Shown here: positions 8,291 to 16,723 of the stretch, piece after piece
How the letters are laid out: every line of letters begins with the position of its first letter
How positions within the stretch are numbered: the stretch's first letter is position 1
Assembly (NCBI RefSeq): GCF_013407855.1
Contig: NZ_JACBZH010000001.1
Coordinates: forward strand, 5,518,001 to 5,582,000
DNA: 64,000 nt
Direction: 5' to 3'
Source of the DNA: Actinopolymorpha rutila
Lineage (GTDB): Bacteria > Actinomycetota > Actinomycetes > Propionibacteriales > Actinopolymorphaceae
Translations under genes and position numbers: made by a program
Notes under the pieces: model-generated
Seen by the model: the letters and a program-made list of their open reading frames with translations, nothing else
Database searches by the model: none
Told to the model about the DNA's origin: nothing

Positions 8291-8410
8291 TTGCATGACG
8301 ACGAGGCTCGGCTCCGCGAGGCCGTCGAGGTCGCCCGCGCACGAGGACGCTCCTGGAACGAGATCGCGGTTGCCCTGCGCTCCTTACGGACCCGAGGTCA
8401 TGAGCTGGTG
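8291..8410 (+). pseudogene. Fragment of a small helix-turn-helix protein
   Basis: In the plus-strand frame that begins near 8291 the text reads DDEARLREAVEVARARGRSW followed by NEIAVAL, the first part of a compact helix-turn-helix common in actinobacterial regulators (the usual continuation is GVSRQAAxxRF). Here it breaks into RSLRTRGHEL and is lost at the end of helR. No in-frame ATG with a ribosome site precedes it. It is a remnant trapped between the truncated phosphotransferase and helR, and probably marks the deletion junction that removed the kinase 5' end. Confidence 0.5.
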
Positions 8411-10551
8411 AGAACGACGAGGCGCTGGGTCGCTCGGGTCATCGCGACATAGCGGTCCACCGCCCCTTCGATGCCCTCGCCGAAGGACTCCGGATCGACG
8501 AGTACGACCAGATCGAACTCCAGTCCCTTCGCCAGCTCCGGCGTCAGAGAGCGGACGCGGGCCGTCGCCCGGAACGCGGGATCACCAATGACGCATGCGG
8601 TCCCGTCGACATGTTCCGCCAGCCACGCGTCGAGGATCGCACCCAGATCCGAGGTGGAACCATGCAGGACGGGGACGTCGCTCCTGCGGATGGACGTCGG
8701 CACGTTGGCGTCCGGGAGTACGGCCCGGATGACCGGCTCGGCTTCGACCATGACCTCTTCCGGCGTCCGGTAGTTGATGCTCAGGGAGGCAAGGTTGATC
8801 CGGTCGAGTCCGATCCGCTCGAGTCGTTCCTGCCATGATTCCTTGAACCCGTGCCGGGCCTGAGCCCGGTCACCGACGATCGTGAAACTTCGAGAAGGGC
8901 AACGCAGCAGAAGCATCTGCCACTCCGCGTCCGTCAACTCCTGAGCTTCGTCCACGACGATGTGCGCGAACGGGCCGGCGAGCACATCCGGGTCCGCGGT
9001 CGGCAGGGCCGAGTCGTCGACCAGGGCGTCCTGCAGGTCCTGTCCACGCAGCATGGTCACCGCGCCCTCACCGTCAGGGTCCGCCTCGATCAGGTCTTCG
9101 ACGACCCTGGCCATGCGCTCGCGTTCGGCCGCGACGGCGGCCTTCTGCTGACGCCTGCGTCGTGCGGCCTCCGGGTCACCGATCCGCTGCCTGGCCGCGT
9201 CCAGGAGCGGCAGGTCGGAGACCGTCCAGGCACGGGCGTCCTTGCGCTGCAGCAGTCGTACGTCGTCCTGCTTGAGCCAGGGCGCACACATGAGCAGGTA
9301 GGCGGGAACCTCCCAGAGATCACCGACGATGTCGGTCGGTTCGAGCAACGGCCACGATCTGTTGAACGTCGTGACCAGATCCCTGTTCCGCAGCAGCGAT
9401 CTACGAAGCAGGTCGGGCGGAACCTCCTCGTCGCTGTCGTGCTTGTCGACCAGGATCGTGAGCAACTCCTCCCACACCTGGTCGCGTGCGTCGTTGTGCG
9501 ATGTGCCGGGCTCGGCCGCCTCGAACGCCTCGGTCCAGTCCGCGGGGCTCAGCCAGATGTCGGACCAGTGAGTTTCGACCATCATCCCCTTGGTGGGCGG
9601 CTGTTCGTACAGCCTGACCGCCGGTTCGATCGCCTTCACCATGTCCGCGGACGCCTTCAGCCGGGCCACGTTCGGGTCGGCCTCGGGCGCCACCGACGCG
9701 CCCCCGGGAACGAGGTCCCGCAGAGTGCAGGTCTGCACGCCGTCCTCCCCGAGACTGGGGAGTACGTCGGCGACGTAGGCGAGGTAGGGCTGGTGCGGCC
9801 CGACGAACAGAACGCCGCCCCGGCGCTCACCCAGGCGCGGGTCGGAGTAGAGCAGGTAGGCCGAACGGTGAAGGGCTACGACGGTCTTCCCCGTACCCGG
9901 CCCGCCGTCGACGACGAGAGCACCGCGGGACCCAGCGCGGATGATCGCGTCCTGGTCGGCCTGGATGGTGCCGAGCACGTCTCGCATCCGCGGCGACCGG
10001 CTGGTGCCCAGACTGGCGATGAACGCGGACTGGTCGTCGAGCGCGGCGTGTCCCTCGAGCCCGTCCGGGGTGAACACCTCGTCCCAGTAGTCACTGATCC
10101 GGCCTCGCGTCCAGCGGTACCGGCGGCGGCTCGTCAGCCCCATCGGATTGGCGTGAGTCGCCCCGAAGAACGGCTCGGCCGCCGGAGAGCGCCAGTCGAT
10201 CAGGAGCCGGCGACCCGCGCTGTCGGTGAGGCCGAGCCGGCCGACGTAGATCGGATCGGGGTGGTCCGCACCGACGATGTGCCCGAGGCACAGATCCAGG
10301 CCGAAGCGACGGAGCGTCCGCAGGCGAGCGGTCAGGCGGTGGATCTCCAGATCCCGATCGAGCGCCTGCTGGCCCTGGCCGCCGGGCGCCTTGCGGGCGA
10401 TGGCGAGACGGTCGGACAGCTCCGCGATCGACTGCCGGAGGCACTCCTCGATGGCAGCGAAATGCTGCTCGTCGCCGATGATCAGCTTCGGGTCGGCCTT
10501 GTGGACCAGGTGGCCAGGCAGGTCGAACACGCCGGTGGTCAGTGGGTTCAT
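8398..10551 (-). CDS. helR: RNA polymerase recycling ATPase HelR (rifamycin resistance)
   Basis: 717 residues of UvrD-like superfamily-1 helicase architecture. The N-terminal coiled-coil (about residues 30-80, EECLRQSIAELSDRLAIARK) is the arm that enters the RNA polymerase channel in HelD-type proteins. It is followed by YVGRLGLTDSAGRRLLIDWR and the Walker A motif GGPGTGKT at 216-223. The Walker B region is HIVVDEAQELTDAEW, and SINYRTPEEV is a later helicase motif. The close run of family-typical phrases (DVLGTIQADQDAIIRAGSRG) points to HelR rather than generic HelD or UvrD. HelR binds RNA polymerase and displaces rifamycins, which protects transcription. The start is ATG 10551, with GGGGC just upstream. 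A rifamycin-associated palindrome lies 56 bp upstream, so induction by rifamycin-type compounds is likely. Confidence 0.9.
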   Translation of the reverse strand: MNPLTTGVFDLPGHLVHKADPKLIIGDEQHFAAIEECLRQSIAELSDRLAIARKAPGGQGQQALDRDLEIHRLTARLRTLRRFGLDLCLGHIVGADHPDPIYVGRLGLTDSAGRRLLIDWRSPAAEPFFGATHANPMGLTSRRRYRWTRGRISDYWDEVFTPDGLEGHAALDDQSAFIASLGTSRSPRMRDVLGTIQADQDAIIRAGSRGALVVDGGPGTGKTVVALHRSAYLLYSDPRLGERRGGVLFVGPHQPYLAYVADVLPSLGEDGVQTCTLRDLVPGGASVAPEADPNVARLKASADMVKAIEPAVRLYEQPPTKGMMVETHWSDIWLSPADWTEAFEAAEPGTSHNDARDQVWEELLTILVDKHDSDEEVPPDLLRRSLLRNRDLVTTFNRSWPLLEPTDIVGDLWEVPAYLLMCAPWLKQDDVRLLQRKDARAWTVSDLPLLDAARQRIGDPEAARRRRQQKAAVAAERERMARVVEDLIEADPDGEGAVTMLRGQDLQDALVDDSALPTADPDVLAGPFAHIVVDEAQELTDAEWQMLLLRCPSRSFTIVGDRAQARHGFKESWQERLERIGLDRINLASLSINYRTPEEVMVEAEPVIRAVLPDANVPTSIRRSDVPVLHGSTSDLGAILDAWLAEHVDGTACVIGDPAFRATARVRSLTPELAKGLEFDLVVLVDPESFGEGIEGAVDRYVAMTRATQRLVVLTSS

Positions 10552-10605
10552 TGCGCCCCGTTTCGGTACGTCCCATGGTTCGGCCTGTGATTCTGCGCCA
10601 CGACC

Positions 10606-10626
10606 GGGGGCTTGCCGCAAGCCCCC
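10606..10626 (-). promoter_or_regulatory. Rifamycin-associated element (RAE) upstream of helR
   Basis: A 21-bp inverted repeat whose core (10607-10625) reads GGGGCTTGCCGCAAGCCCC, palindromic except for the central base. On the helR-coding strand the core is GGGGCTTGCGGCAAGCCCC, which agrees with the 19-bp RAE I recall upstream of rifamycin-inducible resistance genes in actinomycetes. It lies 56 bp before the helR start. A TATAGC box that could be the -10 element sits just upstream of it on the same strand. Position and sequence are direct observations; the inducing signal is taken from known RAE biology. Confidence 0.85.
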
Positions 10627-10645
10627 GGGTGCGCTATACGTTTAG

Positions 10646-10675
10646 AAGGGCAAGGAGTTGGTTCTCCTTGCCCTT
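10646..10675 (-). terminator. Rho-independent-like terminator of the ABC operon
   Basis: A perfect 12-bp stem (AAGGGCAAGGAG / CTCCTTGCCCTT) with a 6-nt loop, 36 bp after the stop of the ABC gene ending at 10712. No long U-tract follows, which is common in actinobacteria. It separates the ABC transcript from the helR promoter. Confidence 0.75.
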
Positions 10676-10711
10676 CGTCGTGCCTGGCAGGTCCGCGCCG
10701 GCCCGGGTGTC

Positions 10712-12484
10712 TCAGCGGTAGGACTCGGCCTGGAGGTTGTAGAGGTCCGCATAGAGCCCGCCGCGGGCGAGCAGTTCGGAATGCGTACCACACTCGGTGA
10801 TCCGGCCGCCGGACAGTACGACGATCAGGTCGGCCATCCGCACGGTGGAGAACCGGTGTGAGACGAGCAGGGTGATCCTCCCGTCAACCCGCCCTTGCCT
10901 GGCGTCGGCGGTGACGCGCTGGAACAACGCGTGTTCGGCGTGTGGGTCGAGCGCGGCGGTCGGTTCGTCCAGCACCACCAGCAGCGGCCGCGGGCGCATC
11001 GCGGCCCGGGCCAGGGCGAGCCGTTGCCACTGCCCGCCGGAGAGTTCGGCACCACCGTCCCAGCCGGCTCCCAGCGTTGTGTCCAGACCGGAGGGCAGGC
11101 GTTCGGCGAAGTCCGCGCCGGCCGCTTCCAGCGCCGCGCGAACTGCTCGGTCGTCGGTCATCCGGGTCAGGTCGCCGACGCCGACGCTTTCCCGTACGGC
11201 GAGTTCGAAGCGGGCGTAGTCCTGGAAACCGGCAGTGATGCGCTCGCGGTACGCGTCCGGATCGAGGCTGGTCAGGTCCATACCGTCGACGGCGATCCGC
11301 CCCGCCGTGGGCTCGTACATCCCGGTGAGGAGCTTCACCAGGCTTGTCTTGCCGGCGCCGTTCTCACCGACCAGGGCGACCACCGCGCCGGCGGGCAGGC
11401 GCAGCGAAACGTCGGTCAGGACCGGCCGATCGGTGCCCTGGTAGGCGAAGTGCACACCCTCCAACGCGATGCCGTCAGCCAGGCGTTCTCGTGGCGGAGC
11501 TGTGCGCCCGGCGTCCTTACCCGCTTCACCTTCCAGCCAGCGATAGTGATCGGCGACCGTACGTACCCGCATCGCCGAACCTGCCTGGCTGGACAGCTGA
11601 CCGGCGGCGCCGACCACGGCGGCTGCCAGCCCGAGCACCATGGCCACGTCACCGGCGCCGGCCTCTCCCGCCGCGACCTGGCGCAGGACCACCACCACCG
11701 CGCCGAAGAACCCCGCCGCGTAGCACAGCCACACCCCTACCGTGGCGCCGACCGAGCGGAGGAGCGCCGCTTCGACGGCACCGTGCCGGGTCCGAGACGC
11801 GACCGCGTGCCGGGCCACCAGCTCCGCACCCACGCCGTGGATGCGCACCTCAGCGCCCGACGCCGGCGTCGTCGCCAGGGCGAACAGGTCCTGGGCTGCC
11901 CTGCGGTCCGCCGCCGTCCGCAGTTCTGCGGAACTCCGCAGCCGTTCCGCCCTCCTGGCCAGTCGTACGGCCGGAATCGCGAGCAGCGGAATCACCAGCA
12001 GGAGCGGCTGAATCCGGCCCAGCAGCAGCGCGGTGACCACCAGTTGGACGACGGTGATCGGGCCGATCGCGAACAGGGTCAGGCCGTCGGCGAGGTCGTC
12101 GGACCGCTGCTTCAGCAGCTCCAGCTGGTCGCGGTACGCCGGGAGCTCGATGTGGCCGAGGCCCGACGCGGACGCGGACAGCGTGAGCAGGCGCCGCTGG
12201 ACGACCATCTGGGAACGTTCCCGCATCCGGATCACCGCCCACCGGTAGCCGACGGGCGCCATCGCGGTCAGCACCAGGGCGACGCCGGAGAGCACGCCGC
12301 CGGTCGCGAGCCGGCGTGTGTCACCAGAAGCCGCGCCGTCCACGAGTGGGCGCAGGCCGAGGGCGAGCAGCAGCGGGCCGAGGAACGACGTGGCGACGAC
12401 CAGGATGTGGAGTACGCACACCACGACGCCGATCTCCCGCCCGATGCCGAGCAGCAGCCGCCAGGTGTGACGCCAGGACCTCAT
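10712..12484 (-). CDS. ABC transporter half, permease fused to ATPase (second of a coupled pair)
   Basis: 590 residues. About 330 N-terminal residues carry the membrane domain with five or six helices (VVCVLHILVVATSFLGPLLL, TVVQLVVTALLLGRI and others). The nucleotide-binding domain follows: Walker A VGENGAGKTSLVKLL, Q-loop AGFQDYARFEL, signature LSGGQWQRLALARA, Walker B LLVVLDEPTAALD and H-loop LVSHRFSTV. Its ATG overlaps the stop of the partner gene (ATGA at 12481-12484), so a heterodimer is expected. The EVRIHG element before the last helices is typical of actinobacterial exporters of this branch (compare EVRIFG in the partner). Probable role: export of a peptide, lipid or drug. A terminator hairpin follows. 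Confidence 0.85.
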   Translation of the reverse strand: MRSWRHTWRLLLGIGREIGVVVCVLHILVVATSFLGPLLLALGLRPLVDGAASGDTRRLATGGVLSGVALVLTAMAPVGYRWAVIRMRERSQMVVQRRLLTLSASASGLGHIELPAYRDQLELLKQRSDDLADGLTLFAIGPITVVQLVVTALLLGRIQPLLLVIPLLAIPAVRLARRAERLRSSAELRTAADRRAAQDLFALATTPASGAEVRIHGVGAELVARHAVASRTRHGAVEAALLRSVGATVGVWLCYAAGFFGAVVVVLRQVAAGEAGAGDVAMVLGLAAAVVGAAGQLSSQAGSAMRVRTVADHYRWLEGEAGKDAGRTAPPRERLADGIALEGVHFAYQGTDRPVLTDVSLRLPAGAVVALVGENGAGKTSLVKLLTGMYEPTAGRIAVDGMDLTSLDPDAYRERITAGFQDYARFELAVRESVGVGDLTRMTDDRAVRAALEAAGADFAERLPSGLDTTLGAGWDGGAELSGGQWQRLALARAAMRPRPLLVVLDEPTAALDPHAEHALFQRVTADARQGRVDGRITLLVSHRFSTVRMADLIVVLSGGRITECGTHSELLARGGLYADLYNLQAESYR

Positions 12485-14370
12485 GCGGTGACCTCGGCAG
12501 TTCCTTCGGAGTCGTTCGTACGGTCCGAAAAGCGCTCGGCCTGGAGCCGGAACATCTCCGCGTACCTCCCGCCGAGCGCCACCAGCTCGTCGTGACTCCC
12601 GCGTTCGACGACCCGGCCACCATCCAGGACGACGATGACGTCGGCGCGGCGAACGGTGGAGAACCGGTGCGAGATGACGATCGTGGAGAGTCCCGCGGTG
12701 AGCTCCAGGAACCGTGTGTAGAGGCGGGCTTCCGCGCGCGCGTCGAGGTGTGCGGCCGGCTCGTCCAGGATCAGCACGTCGGCACCGTGGTCGACCGCAT
12801 ACAGCGCCCGCGCCAGGGACAGCTTCTGCCACTGACCGCCGGACAGGTCGGCGCCACCCGGATAGTGGGACGACAACGGGGTGTCCCAGGAAGAGGGCAA
12901 CCCTTCGAGCTCGTCGGCGACACCCGCGCGTTCGGCGGCGGACTCGATGCCGGCTTGGTCGACGGGGACGTCCGGCCGTCCCATGGCGATGCTCTCGCGG
13001 GCGGTCAGCGGAAACCGCGTGGCGTCCTGGAACACCGCCGCCACCTGACGACGCCATTCGGGCGCGTCGACCGAGGCCAGGTCGGTTCCCTCGACGGTGA
13101 TGCGTCCGGACATGGGTTCGTACATCCGGCACAGCAGTTTGATGATCGTGGTCTTGCCCGCGCCGTTCATCCCTACGATCGCGAGGGAACGGCCGGCGGG
13201 CACCGTCAGGTCGAGGTCGACGAGCACGGGAGCGGTCGCGCCGGGATAGGAGAAGGACACGCGTTCGAAGCGGATCTCGCCGCGAGGCCGGTCCCCACCA
13301 GCGGGCTCAGCGGCGACCGGCTCGTCGGCGGTCGGAGCGTCGTTCGCGAACGCCGCGACCGCAGCGATCGCCTCGTCGAAGCGGCGGAGCGTGGCCAGCG
13401 CCAGCTCGGTCTGCAGGCCGGTCCACGCGGACTGGTGAACCCCGAGGAGCCCGGTCATCAGCGCCTGCGCGCACACCGCCGCCTGGCCCGCGCTGACCTC
13501 GCCCTTCGCCGCGCGTACGGCGATCCAGGCCAGGCCACACACGACCACGGCGGCGGTGACGACGTTGGCGGCGACCGCGCGTCGCGGCAGCGGGGTGATC
13601 ACGTCGGCCATCGACCGCTGCCACAGCGTTGAGTACCGGTCGCGCAGGAACCCCGCGAGCCCGAAGATGCGTACTTCCTTCGCGGCCTCGGGACTCGACC
13701 CCAGCCCGTAGAGGTACTCCAACCGCCGGGCCACCTCGCTGGCGCCGTAGTGATGGGCGGCCTCGGCGCGCGACGCCACCTTCTCCTCGTACGCAGTCCA
13801 CGATCCAGCCGCCAGCAACGCGATCCCGAGCAGTGGGTGGAAGTCCGCGACCAGCACGCAGGCGCCCAGGAGCACGACCCGGCCGGTCACCAGGCCGGCG
13901 ACGGTGGATGCCAGCCGGCCGGGGCGGCCCCAGGAACCCCGGAAGGTCTCCCGGCCGACGGCGATCAGTTCCGACGTACGGGGATCCTCCAGGTGGCCGA
14001 CGCCGACGGGTTCTTCGACCGCTCGCATCAGCTCCCGCTGGAGGGAGGCGTCGATCCGTTCGCCCAGGGCGGTCGCCGCGGCAGAGCGCACCGATCCCGC
14101 CACCCACACCACCATCAGCAACCCTGCCGCGACAGCGGCCCACCACAGCGCCGACCGACCGGCCGACGAGGTCAGTCCCTCGGCGGCGACGTCCCCTGCC
14201 AGACCCACCACAGCACCGACCACGCCGGCGAGTCCCAGCGGTGCCGAGGCACTCAACAGCACCGTGAAGGCGGTGACGGCGGTCAGCCCCGGACCTGCCT
14301 GCCACGCCAGCCGAGCGAATCTTCCGTAGCCACTGCGAGAACGACGGAGAACGGACACGGGCGAAGACAC
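12481..14370 (-). CDS. ABC transporter half, permease fused to ATPase (first of a coupled pair)
   Basis: 629 residues from GTG 14370, with GAAGGGAA just upstream although closer than ideal; GTG 14358 is an alternative. The transmembrane domain occupies roughly residues 1-345 and includes SSPEAAKEVRIFGLAGFLRD. The ATPase domain has Walker A VGMNGAGKTTIIKLL, Q-loop AVFQDATRFPL, signature LSGGQWQKLSLARAL, Walker B VLILDEPAAHLD and H-loop VISHRFSTV. Both nucleotide sites look complete, unlike degenerate heterodimers where one half lacks the catalytic Glu. No peptidase or precursor gene is adjacent, so the cargo is unknown. A closely similar pair is at 34136-37809. Confidence 0.85.
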   Translation of the reverse strand: MSSPVSVLRRSRSGYGRFARLAWQAGPGLTAVTAFTVLLSASAPLGLAGVVGAVVGLAGDVAAEGLTSSAGRSALWWAAVAAGLLMVVWVAGSVRSAAATALGERIDASLQRELMRAVEEPVGVGHLEDPRTSELIAVGRETFRGSWGRPGRLASTVAGLVTGRVVLLGACVLVADFHPLLGIALLAAGSWTAYEEKVASRAEAAHHYGASEVARRLEYLYGLGSSPEAAKEVRIFGLAGFLRDRYSTLWQRSMADVITPLPRRAVAANVVTAAVVVCGLAWIAVRAAKGEVSAGQAAVCAQALMTGLLGVHQSAWTGLQTELALATLRRFDEAIAAVAAFANDAPTADEPVAAEPAGGDRPRGEIRFERVSFSYPGATAPVLVDLDLTVPAGRSLAIVGMNGAGKTTIIKLLCRMYEPMSGRITVEGTDLASVDAPEWRRQVAAVFQDATRFPLTARESIAMGRPDVPVDQAGIESAAERAGVADELEGLPSSWDTPLSSHYPGGADLSGGQWQKLSLARALYAVDHGADVLILDEPAAHLDARAEARLYTRFLELTAGLSTIVISHRFSTVRRADVIVVLDGGRVVERGSHDELVALGGRYAEMFRLQAERFSDRTNDSEGTAEVTA

Positions 14371-14486
14371 TTCCCTTCACTCGGAACCGCTCATCATGGC
14401 GATCGAGGTCGGGGCTCGGCAAGGGAATGCCGCTTCGGGACGATGGCCGGCCCCCGGTCGGTCCGTCGGGCCGCCGTCGGGCCGTG

Positions 14487-15557
14487 TCAGCCGGCGCCGG
14501 CGACGGCGAACAGACCGGCCACCGCGACGACGTAGAGGATCAGTACCGTCAGCGAGTCCAGCCCCATCCGCGCGATGCGTCGTTGCGGACGGAACAGCAG
14601 ACCCACCGCGTACACGACGGTGAGCAGGATCGCGACGGCGGTCAGGTAGATGTCCGTGCTCTGCGCCTGCGGCAACACCGACTTGCCGGACAGGACGGTC
14701 GCGACGACGAACAGCACCGGCAGGAACGCGTTTCCGCCGAAGATGTCGCTCATCGCCAGTTGGTAGTCGCCGTTGCGCACCGAGGTCAGGCCGGTCGACA
14801 CCTCCGGCAGTGAGGTGGCTGCCGCCAGGACGGTCGCGCCGAAGAGTACGCCGGACAAGCCGATGTGGCCGGCGATCTCGTCCCCGCTGCGTTCGAGGAA
14901 GACGCCGGCCACGAGGGTGACGAGCGCGGCGGCTCCGAAGATGACGGCCGACTTGCCCGTGCTGATGCCGCGTTTCGTGGCCTGCTGCTCCCGCTTGTGC
15001 CGGCTGTGCCCGCGGGCCGGCTCCTGGTTGTCGGGCGCTTCACCTGACTCGTGCCAGGGCAGGGACCGGCCGGCACGCTGCAGCAGAGACAGCCCGGCGA
15101 CCCAGAGGATCGCGATCAGCACCGGGCCGGGCGAGAGGCGTAACGCGATCAGGTTGTCGGGCAACTGGGAGCCGGCGACGACCACGCTCAGCACCGCGAC
15201 GACCAAGCCCGCCTCGAGGACCAGCACCAGCGAGGCCGCCCGGTAGGTCAACGGCCTGCCACCGCGTACTCCGAACACGTCCAGCACGACCAGCACGACG
15301 GTCTGGATGGCGATGCCACCAAGGACGTTGCCCACGGCGACGCCGATGTTGTCGGCCAGGGCAGCGCTGGCCACGATGGCGATCTCGGGCAGGTTGGTTG
15401 CCACAGCGAGCAGGATCAGGCCGCCGAGCGCCGAGCCGAGATGCAGCCGAGTGGAGAGTACGTCGGTCTGGTTGGACAGCTGGATGCCCGACAGCCAGAT
15501 CGCGGCCGCGGCCCCGGCGAAGATCAACACCAGCAACGGCAGGGAAAGTCCTGACAC
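14487..15557 (-). CDS. CaCA-family sodium/calcium (cation) exchanger
   Basis: A 356-residue membrane protein with two homologous alpha-repeats. The first carries GGLILLAVATNLPEIAIVAS and the second GATVLAAATSLPEVSTGLTS. In this superfamily the acidic residue inside (N/S)LPE binds the cation. About ten helices are divided by a polar cytoplasmic loop rich in Lys, Arg and His (residues about 175-200). Start is GTG 15557 with GAGGAG six bases before it. It probably exchanges Ca2+ or another divalent cation for Na+ or H+ across the cell membrane. It is read as a single gene, 64 bases into the gap after the divergent ABC operon start. Confidence 0.82.
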   Translation of the reverse strand: MSGLSLPLLVLIFAGAAAAIWLSGIQLSNQTDVLSTRLHLGSALGGLILLAVATNLPEIAIVASAALADNIGVAVGNVLGGIAIQTVVLVVLDVFGVRGGRPLTYRAASLVLVLEAGLVVAVLSVVVAGSQLPDNLIALRLSPGPVLIAILWVAGLSLLQRAGRSLPWHESGEAPDNQEPARGHSRHKREQQATKRGISTGKSAVIFGAAALVTLVAGVFLERSGDEIAGHIGLSGVLFGATVLAAATSLPEVSTGLTSVRNGDYQLAMSDIFGGNAFLPVLFVVATVLSGKSVLPQAQSTDIYLTAVAILLTVVYAVGLLFRPQRRIARMGLDSLTVLILYVVAVAGLFAVAGAG

Positions 15558-15776
15558 ACCAGCTCCTCAGGTCGGTCGTTCTTCGGGCGGGGCACTCTGC
15601 TGCCACACCGGCGGCTGTCGTACCCCTTATGTAGCGCGGGATCCTGGGCATGGCCGGATCGGGACGCCGGCGTCACCGCTGCGCGACCGTCGACGCACGC
15701 TCCGGAGTGTTCGGCAGGTATCGGGACGGTTGACGGGTGGCGGATAACAGGTTGACCGTCGTCCTACCGTGATCGC

Positions 15777-16697
15777 GTGGAGATGTCGCCGGAGCATCAC
15801 CGTGCCGCCGAGGTCGTCGCCGAGTTCCTCGGGACGAAGCCCTCTTCCACCCGGGCGCTGCTCACCTGGGGACCGACCGTCGTCGTCGAGGCCAACGTGG
15901 ACGACAACCTGACGGTGTTCGTCAAAGCGGGCGCCAACCAGAACGTCCACACCGAAGCCGCCGTGATGGAGCGCGTACGCGCCGCGGGTGTCCCAACGGT
16001 CGACATCCTGGGCGTCGGGAACGACGAACGGATTCCGGGCGGACGCTGGATGATCACGCGCGCCGCGGCCGGCAAAACGCTACAGGAGGTCGGGCGTACG
16101 GCGCCGACGGTCACCCGGACGCTCGACGAATTGGCGGAGTACTACACGCTCCTCCACCAGATCGCGCTGCCAGGTTCCGGACCCGTCGCGGACGATGCTC
16201 GCCGTGGCACTCTCGTGTCGTGGTCGCAGTGGCAGCAAGGCACGGTTGACGAGGCATTGGACTCGCTGACGCGAACGGACGAGGTTCCGGCCGAGTTCGT
16301 CTCCCGTGCCCGGCAGTTGTGCCGTGCCTTCGCCGCCGACCTCGACCGCGCGCCCGGCGTCGTCCTGCACGCCGACCTCGGCGACGGAGAGGTCCACGTC
16401 GATCCGGCGACCGGCGCGGTCACCGCGATCGTCGACTGGGGCGCAGCACTGGTCGGCGACCCGCTGTATGACCTCGTACGGTTCGTCGGTGGAGGCCACG
16501 CCGGCGATGAGCGTCCGGCAGAGTTGCATCCGACGTTGCATGCGCGCTACTTCGCGCGGAATCCACACGGTGCCGAGCACGCCCGGCGGATGTTGAAGTT
16601 CTACCGCTTCCACATCTGTGTCGTCGAGGCAGCGTGGGGCGCGGACCTCGGCTGGACGGCGGGCCACGTCGCATGGGCCCAGCAGCTGCTTCGATGA
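15777..16697 (+). CDS. Aminoglycoside phosphotransferase-family kinase with altered catalytic loop
   Basis: 306 residues with the full APH/choline kinase order: N-lobe strand LTVFVKAGANQN with the ATP-binding Lys, the paired Glu in VHTEAAVMERVRAAGVPTVD, a helical middle, the catalytic loop VVLHADLGDGEVHVDP and the metal-binding IVDWGAALVGDPLYDLVRF. The expected catalytic signature is HxDxxxxN, but here the Asn is a Glu (LGDGE). That could change metal binding. Start is GTG 15777, six bases ahead of an ATG that would also serve. The stop overlaps the next possible start (ATGA at 16694-16697). The substrate is unknown and antibiotic resistance should not be assumed. Confidence 0.8.
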   Translation: MEMSPEHHRAAEVVAEFLGTKPSSTRALLTWGPTVVVEANVDDNLTVFVKAGANQNVHTEAAVMERVRAAGVPTVDILGVGNDERIPGGRWMITRAAAGKTLQEVGRTAPTVTRTLDELAEYYTLLHQIALPGSGPVADDARRGTLVSWSQWQQGTVDEALDSLTRTDEVPAEFVSRARQLCRAFAADLDRAPGVVLHADLGDGEVHVDPATGAVTAIVDWGAALVGDPLYDLVRFVGGGHAGDERPAELHPTLHARYFARNPHGAEHARRMLKFYRFHICVVEAAWGADLGWTAGHVAWAQQLLR

Positions 16698-16723
16698 GCT
16701 CGGCTGACAAGGAGGTCCTGAAC

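Noticed and set aside
8851..10590. Long plus-strand open frame opposite helR
   Set aside because: It is the antisense shadow of helR produced by high GC and lacks any protein-like domain.
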